In this document: positions 1 through 5,699 of the stretch, piece after piece
Layout of the letters: each line of letters starts with the position of its first letter
Position numbering within the stretch: the first letter of the stretch is position 1
Assembly: GCA_030044455.1 (NCBI GenBank)
Contig: JASHVU010000178.1
Coordinates: forward strand, 1 to 5,699
From: Acidobacteriaceae bacterium
Lineage (GTDB): Bacteria; Acidobacteriota; Terriglobia; Terriglobales; Acidobacteriaceae
Direction: 5' to 3'
Length of the DNA: 5,699 nt
Program-made: the position numbers and the translations under genes
The notes under the pieces: model-generated
Told to the model about the DNA's origin: nothing
Database searches by the model: none
What the model saw: the letters and a program-made list of their open reading frames with translations, nothing else

Positions 1-2982
1 GGCAGGCAGTAGCCCGTAATAGGACATTAGTTCGACACTGTCTGCCACGTCGCCGCGCGCCGGATACGGGGCCATGTTTTCCGCGATAAAGGCCGTGTTG
101 GTCACTCCCGTTCCGTTCGGATACAGCACGTTCTCGAAAAATGGCTGCGCCGGAACGCTGCTAAGAGGGGCATTCGGGTTTTGGCGCAGCCATGTGGTGA
201 GGGCGGCCATGGCCTGGCTCAGCTTCTGCCCCGACACACTATCCGGGAAGTCGATAAGCTGTTCGGCGTCGGCCTGGGCCAGCAAGTGGCGTCCCAGGCG
301 GCCTACGTAACCCAGCCTGAAGAGGAAGCCGCCACCGAACTCCTGTTGAATGCCCAGGTTATACATGATGTTGTACGGCGTGGGCAGATTGTGATCGACC
401 GAGATGTTGAACGCTCCACCATTGGCCAAGCCGCAAGGTCCGGGCGAGCTGCATTCAGGAGACTCTGGGCCTACAAATGGTATGAAGGGCTTGCTGATTG
501 CAGGCGGGGTGGGGCCTGTTGGAGGAGAGCTCAGAGCCGTAAAACGCGTATTCTGCAGCAGCGAATTATATGCCGCGCTATTGGTTAAAGTGGCTGGCAC
601 GCCATAATTCTGGGTCCCGGCACTCTCGAACAGATAAGAGTAGGTTGCTTCCTCCTGCAGAAACGCATTGACGACCGTCTCGTCATAAACGATTCCGCCG
701 CCGCCATTGATCACCAGCTTGCGGTCTGCGGTGGGTGCCCAGGCAAAGGCTATGCGCGGAGCAAAGTCCTTATTGTCCGGTTGATAGTAAGGTGCAGCGT
801 GGTTTGCTTTGCCGGCCAGATTGTATTCGACGTAGGGCACCGCGCTGGTCCCGCCCGGCAAGGACGCGTTTCCACTCACGCCGGCGCTACTCTGCGCGAC
901 GCGGGCTTTCATGAAATCCCAGAAGCTCAGGTTTTGATCCGCCTGGATGCCGTGGATCTCATACGGGACCGAGAAGTTCTGGTACCGCAAGCCGAAGGTG
1001 ATGGTGAGATTCGGCGTCGCCTTGAATGAATCCCCGAAATAGGCCTCCGTTTCGAAGTAACGGAACTCGGTCTGCAATCCGGCGCCCTGCGGCACCACGC
1101 TGCCCGCTGCGGTGTAATTCCAGGTGTCATTGGTGTCTTCAAAACGGCCCAGCGCAAGCACGAGCGCCGATTGGTAGACGGTCAAACTGGTCTGGCTGTT
1201 GTCGAGATCGCTTGGATCGAAATTCCAGGAGCTTGATCCATTCGTGGGCAGTCCGGTAACGCCGCCGCCCAATCCGACGATCGGACCGTTGTAGTTTCCG
1301 TAGACGCTGTAATGGGGGGTGGGGTATTTGAACGAACCTCCGAACGAAATGCTGTGACGCCCTTTCTCCCAATTGAAGTCGTCGCGCACCACGGGAATCG
1401 GGAAGTAGTACGTCTGACCGCCAGCGTTGGCGTAGGGGCCAGACAGGAAGTAGCCGCCGGTAGGATCTCCATCGTAATTGTACTGATTCGCTCCTTGCGG
1501 GTTATAGGCATCAGGCGTTCCGATTTTGGCGATGTTATTGCCCCAGATCACGCTGTTTGTCTTGTTGTTGCCGATCGTCCAGTCCCAACCCACCACCCAC
1601 GCGTGGCTCTTGTCCAGGGACGGGAAGGTCTCAGGATCGCCTGGGAATTGCACCGGGGCGTTCACCGAATTGATGTTGTTGTAGGTGACGCGGCCAAAGA
1701 GGTGGTGGTTCTTAAACGGGTCGAGATCAACCCTGCCCACGTAGTTCTTCTCGATGTAGGGTTTGGGAGCATTGAAGCGGTAACCGGCCGTATTGACCAG
1801 GTCGCCTGCATCGCCGGTAAAGTCGTTCGGCGAGGGGTAGCATTGCCGATTCCCACATTTGCCGGTCAAAAATGAGAACATGGCCTGATCGATTCCGACG
1901 CCTTGAGGATCGAAGCTTTGCACCGATTGCGGTCCTGTTGCGGGGATGCTATTCGTCGCTCCCGTCGCAATATTGGTGTAATAGCTGATGGTTTGATCTT
2001 TCAGGAAGCTGTCCATTGGCACGGTCCGCACTGCGATGGTTGAAAGCGCGTCATGGCGGCCGTTGAAATCGAAGAAGAAGTATGCTTTGTTTTTCCACAT
2101 CGGGCCGCCGATGGCGCCCCCGTACTGGTTGCGAACCAGCGGGGAGCGTGGCACACCCTCGAAGTTGTTGAACCACTCGTTGGCCTCGAGATCGGTATCG
2201 CGGTGATATTCGTTGAGATCGCCATGGAAGTGGTTGGTGCCCGATTTGGTGACCATTTCGAACTGGCCGCCGCCACCGGCGCCTTCGCTGGAGAGCATGC
2301 CGGCGGTGGTGCCGCGGAACTCCTGCACCGAGTCCACCGGGGCATTGCCGACGATCGCGGCGAAAGTTCCGTATCGCTCGTCATTCACATCCAACCCATC
2401 CAGTGTGACGCGGCTCTGGTCCTGGCGAGAACCGGTTGACGAGCCCGCTGAAGAGCTTGATCCAGTTGTCATGCCCGGCTGATCGACCATGAGAGCCGTC
2501 GGAGAATCGCGGGCCATGACCGGCAGATCTTGCAGATACTGAACCTGGAAGTTGTTGCCCACCGAGGCATCGGTCGTATCCAGAGTCACTGTCTGGTTCT
2601 CGGCAGAAACAGACACCGTCTGTGAGACCGTTCCAACCGCCAGCCTCACGTTCTGCGAACGGGTCGTTCCCACATTCAGATAGAGGTCGGTCAACAGGGC
2701 GGTCTCAAATCCTGCATGGGAGATCGTCTCGGTATACCCCGGGCCCGGAGCAATGTTCGAAATGGTGTAGGAACCACTTGCATTGCTAACGGCCTGATAG
2801 GACAGGTTGGCAGCCTTATTCGCCAGCACGATCTTGGCGCCGGGCACCATGGCGCCGGACGCATCGGTGACCGTACCGGTGAGGGATGCTGCGTCCTGTG
2901 CCAGCAGACTCGCACCCGGGACAAACGCTAACAACGCTACGGCGACAAGAACGGAAAGTTTTGCAAAATACACTTTGGACAC
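1..2982 (-). CDS. Oar-like TonB-dependent outer-membrane receptor with carboxypeptidase-regulatory-like N-terminus, C-terminus cut off by window edge
   Basis: All 994 codons from the GTG at 2982 down to position 1 were read without a stop; an in-frame TAG lies upstream at 3058-3060 with no ATG between, and GGAGG sits 6 nt before the GTG. Residues 1-28 form a signal peptide (Lys8, hydrophobic 9-21, cleavage likely after Ala28 in SLLA-QD). Residues 33-115 are a CarboxypepD_reg-like beta-sandwich (TGTVTDASGAMVPGAKI). Residues about 118-250 are the plug, with LPVMARDSPTALM, a Ser/Gly-rich loop at 173-186 and VTLDGLDVNDERYG. The barrel starts near 255 with family hallmarks: LEANEWFNN, NQYGGAIGGP (285-294), FFFDFNGR, and YNLGIQQEF near 874-882. 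CGNRQC (376-381) and CSSPGPC (844-850) may be disulfide-closed extracellular loops. Family members run roughly 1000-1200 residues, so the last barrel strands lie outside the window. Such receptors take up large substrates with TonB energy; the ligand cannot be told from sequence. Confidence 0.95.
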   Translation of the reverse strand, partial: MSKVYFAKLSVLVAVALLAFVPGASLLAQDAASLTGTVTDASGAMVPGAKIVLANKAANLSYQAVSNASGSYTISNIAPGPGYTETISHAGFETALLTDLYLNVGTTRSQNVRLAVGTVSQTVSVSAENQTVTLDTTDASVGNNFQVQYLQDLPVMARDSPTALMVDQPGMTTGSSSSAGSSTGSRQDQSRVTLDGLDVNDERYGTFAAIVGNAPVDSVQEFRGTTAGMLSSEGAGGGGQFEMVTKSGTNHFHGDLNEYHRDTDLEANEWFNNFEGVPRSPLVRNQYGGAIGGPMWKNKAYFFFDFNGRHDALSTIAVRTVPMDSFLKDQTISYYTNIATGATNSIPATGPQSVQSFDPQGVGIDQAMFSFLTGKCGNRQCYPSPNDFTGDAGDLVNTAGYRFNAPKPYIEKNYVGRVDLDPFKNHHLFGRVTYNNINSVNAPVQFPGDPETFPSLDKSHAWVVGWDWTIGNNKTNSVIWGNNIAKIGTPDAYNPQGANQYNYDGDPTGGYFLSGPYANAGGQTYYFPIPVVRDDFNWEKGRHSISFGGSFKYPTPHYSVYGNYNGPIVGLGGGVTGLPTNGSSSWNFDPSDLDNSQTSLTVYQSALVLALGRFEDTNDTWNYTAAGSVVPQGAGLQTEFRYFETEAYFGDSFKATPNLTITFGLRYQNFSVPYEIHGIQADQNLSFWDFMKARVAQSSAGVSGNASLPGGTSAVPYVEYNLAGKANHAAPYYQPDNKDFAPRIAFAWAPTADRKLVINGGGGIVYDETVVNAFLQEEATYSYLFESAGTQNYGVPATLTNSAAYNSLLQNTRFTALSSPPTGPTPPAISKPFIPFVGPESPECSSPGPCGLANGGAFNISVDHNLPTPYNIMYNLGIQQEFGGGFLFRLGYVGRLGRHLLAQADAEQLIDFPDSVSGQKLSQAMAALTTWLRQNPNAPLSSVPAQPFFENVLYPNGTGVTNTAFIAENMAPYPARGDVADSVELMSYYGLLPA

Positions 2983-2988
2983 CTTCTG

Positions 2989-2993
2989 CCTCC
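2989..2993 (-). promoter_or_regulatory. Ribosome binding site fixing the GTG start of the TonB-dependent receptor
   Basis: GGAGG on the minus strand, 6 nt before the GTG at 2982-2980. No ATG occurs between the upstream in-frame stop (3058-3060) and a complete signal peptide. A second GTG three codons later (2973) is further from the Shine-Dalgarno, so 2982 is preferred. Confidence 0.8.
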
Positions 2994-3083
2994 AAGTCGG
3001 GAAGAGATGACTAACTAGAGCGTGAATAAAGGAAAGGCGTGCTGGAAAGAAAATGGACTATTTGCTGCAATTCTGCGGCCAAT

Positions 3084-3142
3084 CCAAAACTGCACAAAAA
3101 GTGATCGTTTTGGCCGAGTTTTGGCTTTCGCCTTTACCAAAA
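3084..3142. repeat. Cluster of inverted and direct TTTTGG/CCAAAA repeats upstream of the receptor gene
   Basis: CCAAAAC at 3084-3090 is a perfect inverted match to GTTTTGG at 3107-3113. Between them, CAC-AAAAA-GTG (3093-3103) could extend the structure as an inner stem. GTTTTGGC occurs twice in direct orientation at 3107-3114 and 3118-3125, exactly 11 bp apart (about one helical turn), and a further CCAAAA lies at 3137-3142. The cluster is about 100-160 bp upstream of the receptor start, a position suited to an activator or repressor site or to a structured 5' leader. Function is inferred only from repeat geometry; base composition here is AT-rich, so chance is a real alternative. Confidence 0.4.
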
Positions 3143-3388
3143 TCCATATTTTCGAAAAGCAAGTATGAATTTTAACAGAAATCAGACGTCCGATTGCTCA
3201 CCTTTTTACCCCTGCAACGTCAACTAAAAAACTCGTTTCCAGCGCTTGAATCTCTCAGCACCTCAGCGGACTCTTCGCCAACCGCAGAAACGGGGGCCTC
3301 ACCCTCGCCGCGCCTCTGTTGCTGCTAGGGTGGGAAACCACGGACCCATATCAAACGGGAGACCGCGAATCAAACAAGAAATGGGGTG

Positions 3389-3414
3389 CCCAAGTCTCGA
3401 TTCTGGGACTTGGG
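3389..3414. other. Stem-loop with 10-bp stem, possible terminator or dispersed intergenic element
   Basis: The arms 3389-3398 (CCCAAGTCTC) and 3405-3414 (GGGACTTGGG) pair over 10 positions (nine Watson-Crick, one G-U) around a 6-nt loop. It lies 32 bp beyond the TAA at 3447 of the minus-strand SEC-C remnant, where a terminator would be expected. However, the minus-strand sequence after the stem begins CACCCCATTTCTTG and is only modestly T-rich. From memory, similar hairpins beginning TGGGGTGCCC recur between genes in Acidobacteriota genomes; that is recollection and was not checked. Confidence 0.45.
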
Positions 3415-3446
3415 AAATCTTGGACATCGAGACAACCGGTTCCCTT

Positions 3447-3697
3447 TTAGAGGGGCTCCTCGCAGAAAAGTACTTCCGGTCCGCACCATCGAAATCTGCC
3501 CGATTTGAGGCAGCAGTGCTTGAAACCTGCGTTCTGATCCGCATGGACACAGGTCCTTCCGGCCAAGCTCTTCGGTGAGCTCTTTATCCTTGCCAACGAC
3601 GCGAACTCCGCGCCTGACCTGAGTTTCAGAAGGGAATCCTATACGGCGTTTACTGCTCCGCACGAAAGGAGAAGAGTTCTTTATCTTTGATAGCCAT
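3447..3697 (-). pseudogene. Small SEC-C zinc-binding motif protein, broken by single-base insertions
   Basis: ATG at 3697 follows AAGGAG with 7-nt spacing and opens [15 protein letters not shown], then TAA at 3652-3650. Dropping the T at 3652 continues as [20 protein letters not shown], then [22 protein letters not shown]. This is the start of a SEC-C motif (family form GRNDPCPCGSGKKFKKCC), but in that frame the following Cys pair is lost. Dropping one T of the TTT at 3523-3525 gives [10 protein letters not shown] and restores an exact CxCx8CC zinc signature. That frame ends at TAA 3447, giving 82 residues. Removing a further T from the TTT at 3492-3494 instead yields [17 protein letters not shown], which resembles the tails I recall for such proteins and runs on to a stop at 3299. 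SEC-C modules bind zinc, and in SecA they help contact SecB and ribosomes; the role of small stand-alone versions is unknown. Alternatives are sequencing insertions in an intact gene or, less likely, recoding. Confidence 0.72.
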
Positions 3698-3704
3698 ACG
3701 ATTT

Positions 3705-3710
3705 CTCCTT
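3705..3710 (-). promoter_or_regulatory. Strong ribosome binding site of the SEC-C remnant
   Basis: AAGGAG on the minus strand, 7 nt upstream of the ATG at 3697. It decides that the broken gene began at 3697 rather than at the GTG at 3663, which opens the second frame and has no comparable site. An intact translation signal in front of a broken frame suggests recent breakage or sequence error. Confidence 0.7.
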
Positions 3711-3725
3711 GTAAGGTGATGATTC

Positions 3726-3754
3726 ATTGTAGCGATGACTCGAATAAACGCGAA
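3726..3754 (-). promoter_or_regulatory. Possible promoter of the SEC-C remnant
   Basis: The minus strand has TACAAT at 3731-3726, one mismatch from TATAAT, placed so that transcription would start about 20 nt before the ATG and include the Shine-Dalgarno. The -35 side is weak: TTCGCG (3754-3749) at 17-bp spacing, or TTGATT (3758-3753) at 21 bp. The -10 element is the better-supported half. Confidence 0.3.
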
Positions 3755-3787
3755 TCAACCCATCTAAACTGAATCTTTGCCCTCGCC

Positions 3788-3792
3788 GGAGG
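3788..3792 (+). promoter_or_regulatory. Ribosome binding site fixing the acid phosphatase start
   Basis: GGAGG with 5-nt spacing to the ATG at 3798. An in-frame TTG at 3777 would add seven residues, but it lies upstream of this site and would disrupt the short N-region of the signal peptide, so 3798 is the start. Confidence 0.8.
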
Positions 3793-3797
3793 TCCCC

Positions 3798-4517
3798 ATG
3801 CAGCATCGATTCCTGTATCTTTTCGCATTCATTGCCGTCATCGCCTTTCCAGACGCGACGCTCCACGCGCAGAACTCCGCGCAGTCTGTCTTCTCAACTG
3901 TCTCTTCGGCCGAACGCATTCCCAACTTCGATATGCTCGTCAACGAGCTCAAGCAGTATCACGAGTGCACCTGCGCGTGCGGCTGTTACGCTCACGATCT
4001 GGATGTGCAGGCCGAGCGCGCCATCAGTTTTCTTCGCCGACGGACGGCCAGGCGCCGAGCAAGCGAGAAGCTGGCGGTGATTCTCGACATTGACGAGACT
4101 TCGCTCTCGAATTACGCCGAGATGCTCAAACAGAACTACATCTGGGATGGCAAAGCGTTTGACGCGTGGGTCAACACAGCGCAGGCGCCCGCCATTCCCG
4201 GCACGCTGCGCATCGACACGGAGGCAAAACAACTTGGCGTTACGGTCTTCTTCATTACCGGCCGAGCTGAGGCCGAGCGCGCCGTCACCGAGCGAAATTT
4301 GCAAGCGCAGGGCTATGAGTGGAAGAGCCTGACCATGCGTGCTCCGTCTGAGACAAACGAGACCGCTCAAGTCTACAAGTCTGCGGCCAGAACACGCATC
4401 GTGGCGCAGGGTTACACCATCGTGCTCAACGTGGGCGACCAGTGGAGCGACCTGAAAGGCAAGCCCGAGGCCGAGCTCTCTGTGAAGTATCCCAATCCGT
4501 ACTACTTCATTCCGTAG
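3798..4517 (+). CDS. Secreted HAD-superfamily acid phosphatase (class B/C, plant VSP-like)
   Basis: The 239-residue product starts with a signal peptide (His3/Arg4, hydrophobic 5-17, cleavage likely after Ala24 in LHA-QN). There is no lipobox, so it is probably soluble in the periplasm rather than a lipoprotein like e(P4). The HAD motifs are complete and in order: ILDIDETSLSN with nucleophile Asp97 and acid/base Asp99; FFITGRAEAE with Thr154; YKSAART with Lys194; and VGDQWSDL with Mg-binding Asp214 and Asp218. This is the Acid_phosphat_B fold (HAD subfamily III), which hydrolyses phosphomonoesters such as nucleotides; the substrate is not readable from sequence. Length fits the family. Odd point: HECTCACGCY at 55-64 puts four cysteines in strict alternation (57, 59, 61, 63) near the mature N-terminus. 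It is co-directional with the CNNM gene 66 bp downstream and may share its transcript. The upstream 100 bp shows no clear plus-strand promoter. Confidence 0.93.
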   Translation: MQHRFLYLFAFIAVIAFPDATLHAQNSAQSVFSTVSSAERIPNFDMLVNELKQYHECTCACGCYAHDLDVQAERAISFLRRRTARRRASEKLAVILDIDETSLSNYAEMLKQNYIWDGKAFDAWVNTAQAPAIPGTLRIDTEAKQLGVTVFFITGRAEAERAVTERNLQAQGYEWKSLTMRAPSETNETAQVYKSAARTRIVAQGYTIVLNVGDQWSDLKGKPEAELSVKYPNPYYFIP

Positions 4518-4522
4518 CTTGG

Positions 4523-4562
4523 CCCTGACCCCTAATCCCTGACTCCTGATCTCTGACCCCTG
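4523..4562 (+). repeat. Degenerate heptanucleotide tandem repeat, about 5.7 copies of CCCTGAC
   Basis: Consecutive 7-bp units read CCCTGAC, CCCTAAT, CCCTGAC, TCCTGAT, CTCTGAC and a partial CCCTG. The array fills most of the 66-bp gap between the phosphatase stop and the CNNM start, beginning 5 bp after the stop codon. It replaces what would normally hold a terminator or Shine-Dalgarno; I see no hairpin in it. Likely a slippage-prone spacer repeat. Confidence 0.8.
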
Positions 4563-4583
4563 TAATGCTATTCTCTCCACCGT

Positions 4584-5699
4584 ATGCACGGGCTTCTTGG
4601 GCTCAAATTTGCCGCTGTGGCCATGCTCATCCTGGCGAATGCCTTCTTTGTGGCTGCTGAGTTCGCGCTAGTCTCTATCCGCGAGACGCGCATTGAGCAA
4701 TTGCTTGAGTCTCAGGTCCCCGGTGCGCGCGCCGTCCGCCGCCTGCAGCAGGGCATTGACGACCTGCTTCCCGCCGTGCAACTGGGCGTCACCCTTTGCT
4801 CTCTGGCCCTGGGCTGGCTCGGCGAGCCACTGGCGATTTCGTTATTCATGCCGTGGTTTGGTGCGCTGCCCCATGCACGGCTCTATGGGCAATTGCTGGC
4901 GGTTGCAGTGGGGTTCGCCATCATCACATATTTCCACGTGGTGGTGGGTGAACTGGTGCCCAAGTCCCTGGCGCTGCGCCGCGCCGAAGCACTGGCAACA
5001 GCCGTGGCTCCGCCCATGCTGGTGTTTATGGCCGTTGTGCGGCCTGCGGTGCGTCTGCTGCGCGGCTCGGCGGCGGCGGTTCTTCGCGGCTTCGACATTC
5101 CCATGTCCGAGCGCGCTGAAGTGCATTCGGCCGAAGAACTGAAACTGATTGCCACGGCTGCGCGGCGCATGGGACTTCTTCCGCCCTTCCAGGAAACGCT
5201 CATCCATCGGGCCGTCGAACTCGACGACGTACCGGTGCGCGAGATTATGACGCCCCGGCAGAAGATCTTCTCGCTGCCATCAAACATGTTGCTGGAGGAG
5301 GCTTTCGCGAAAGTCATCGAGAGTCACCACTCGCGCATCCCCGTTTACGACGAGACGCGTGGGCCGGAACATATCGTGGGCGTTGTTTACTCGCGTGATC
5401 TGGCGCGCCTGCTTTACTTACGCACCGCCGGCGCACAACCGGGCACGCCGCAGGTCGAACTGCGGCTGGCGCAGGTCATGCGCGAGATTCTGGTGGTTCC
5501 CGAAACCAAGTCGGCGCTCGATTTGATTCGTGAGTTCCAGCAGCGCCGCAGGCATTTGGCGGTCGCAGTGGACGAGTACGGTTCGATAGTGGGTCTGGTA
5601 ACTGCAGAGGACGCCGTTGAACAGCTGACCGGCGAGTTCGAGGATGAATTCGATGCGCCCAGCCTGCCTTTGCTGAGCAGCGCCGGCGGCGCGGTGGTG
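4584..5699 (+). CDS. CNNM/CorB-type transporter (hemolysin-family label), DUF21 plus CBS pair, C-terminus cut off by window edge
   Basis: All 372 codons to the right edge are open; ATG 4584 is the first possible start after an in-frame TAA at 4563-4565. Residues 1-190 are the DUF21/CNNM membrane domain, with hydrophobic segments near 5-32 (ANAFFVAAEFALVSIR), 66-92, 101-121 and 133-155. The conserved VVVGELVPKSLALRRAE begins at 119, with Glu123, Pro126 and Lys127. SERAEVHSAEELKLI leads into the cytoplasmic part: CBS1 at about 220-275 (IMTPRQKIFSL, SRIPVYDE) and CBS2 at about 298-355 (VMREILVVPE, VAVDEYGSIVGLVTAEDAVE). The GEFEDEFD stretch precedes the CorC_HlyC domain, which lies mostly outside the window. 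CNNM/CorB proteins move Mg2+ (often with Na+) out across the inner membrane, and the CBS pair senses nucleotide. 'Hemolysin' is a historical label. No Shine-Dalgarno is visible before the start, unlike the neighbours. Family members are often in tandem pairs, so a paralogue may follow. Confidence 0.94.
   Translation, partial: MHGLLGLKFAAVAMLILANAFFVAAEFALVSIRETRIEQLLESQVPGARAVRRLQQGIDDLLPAVQLGVTLCSLALGWLGEPLAISLFMPWFGALPHARLYGQLLAVAVGFAIITYFHVVVGELVPKSLALRRAEALATAVAPPMLVFMAVVRPAVRLLRGSAAAVLRGFDIPMSERAEVHSAEELKLIATAARRMGLLPPFQETLIHRAVELDDVPVREIMTPRQKIFSLPSNMLLEEAFAKVIESHHSRIPVYDETRGPEHIVGVVYSRDLARLLYLRTAGAQPGTPQVELRLAQVMREILVVPETKSALDLIREFQQRRRHLAVAVDEYGSIVGLVTAEDAVEQLTGEFEDEFDAPSLPLLSSAGGAVV

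Larger units (their letters stand above)
2983..3446. other. Gene-free intergenic stretch between receptor and SEC-C remnant
   Basis: No frame here has both a plausible start and recognisable protein content. The part nearest the receptor (about 3000-3240) is visibly more AT-rich than the flanking coding DNA, as expected for a promoter and leader of the minus-strand receptor. I could not assign convincing -35/-10 boxes: candidates such as TTGGAT 17 nt before CAAATA are weak. It contains the TTTTGG/CCAAAA cluster (3084-3142) and a hairpin (3389-3414), listed separately. The stretch 3240-3388 is GC-richer and shows nothing I recognise; it could be decayed sequence or a leftover of the neighbouring broken gene. 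Confidence 0.6.

Noticed and set aside
181..588. Plus-strand open frame of 135 codons, and similar ones at 781-1029 and 2053-2439
   Set aside because: Antisense shadows of the receptor gene without ribosome binding sites or family-like sequence.
1312..1875. Plus-strand open frame of 187 codons
   Set aside because: Lies wholly opposite the receptor coding sequence; its translation shows no recognisable domain, and the minus-strand frame explains the open stretch through codon composition.
3523..3525. Programmed ribosomal frameshift in the SEC-C gene
   Set aside because: No prfB-like CUUUGA context or stimulatory Shine-Dalgarno at the right spacing, and two or three separate shifts would be needed; decay or sequence error is simpler.
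3246..3578. Plus-strand open frame of 110 codons
   Set aside because: Covers the hairpin and the antisense of the SEC-C remnant, has no Shine-Dalgarno and no recognisable content; the minus strand gives a recognisable motif instead.
3777..3797. TTG start giving the phosphatase seven extra residues
   Set aside because: The GGAGG at 3788-3792 is correctly spaced only for ATG 3798, and the signal peptide is well formed from there.
4523..4562. Telomere-like repeat, because CCCTAAT resembles eukaryotic telomere units
   Set aside because: Only one unit matches, the dominant unit is CCCTGAC, and it sits between bacterial genes; also no spacer-repeat alternation, so not a CRISPR array.
3894..4589. 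Minus-strand open frame of 231 codons across the phosphatase
   Set aside because: Antisense to a gene with complete HAD catalytic motifs; its N-terminal part is just the heptanucleotide repeat read backwards.
4693..5142. Plus-strand open frame of 149 codons inside the CNNM gene
   Set aside because: Out-of-frame shadow; the overlapping frame carries DUF21 and CBS signatures without interruption.

Overview
The window looks like a chromosomal piece from an Acidobacteriota-type bacterium (Terriglobia-like). The main reason is a very long TonB-dependent receptor with an N-terminal carboxypeptidase-regulatory-like domain (the Oar-like type that is greatly expanded in that phylum), backed by moderately GC-rich coding sequence with a more AT-rich intergenic zone. 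The taxonomic call is inference from gene type; no RNA marker gene is present.

Layout. Positions 1-2982 (minus strand) are one uninterrupted reading frame of 994 codons that runs off the left edge: an outer-membrane TonB-dependent receptor with a GTG start, a clear ribosome binding site and a signal peptide. Positions 2983-3446 hold no convincing gene, but contain a cluster of TTTTGG/CCAAAA half-sites upstream of the receptor and a 10-bp-stem hairpin at 3389-3414. Positions 3447-3697 (minus strand) carry the most unusual item: a small SEC-C zinc-binding protein gene with a very good ribosome binding site, broken by at least two and probably three single-base insertions. Each is an extra T on the minus strand. 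The exact CxCx8CC metal signature appears only when one of them is removed. Positions 3798-4517 (plus) encode a secreted HAD-superfamily acid phosphatase (class B/C, plant VSP-like) with an odd CxCxCxC cluster. A 40-bp heptanucleotide tandem repeat lies in the 66-bp gap that follows. Positions 4584-5699 (plus) encode the first 372 residues of a CNNM/CorB-type membrane protein (DUF21 plus a CBS pair), cut by the right edge.

How the genes may relate. The receptor would import a large or polymeric nutrient across the outer membrane, the phosphatase would act on organic phosphate in the periplasm, and the CNNM protein would move divalent cations across the inner membrane. The last two are co-directional and could share a transcript. 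The receptor and the SEC-C remnant point the other way. No multi-gene novel system is visible. The leads worth following are the frameshifted SEC-C gene, the repeat cluster upstream of the receptor, the Cys cluster in the phosphatase and the short repeats.
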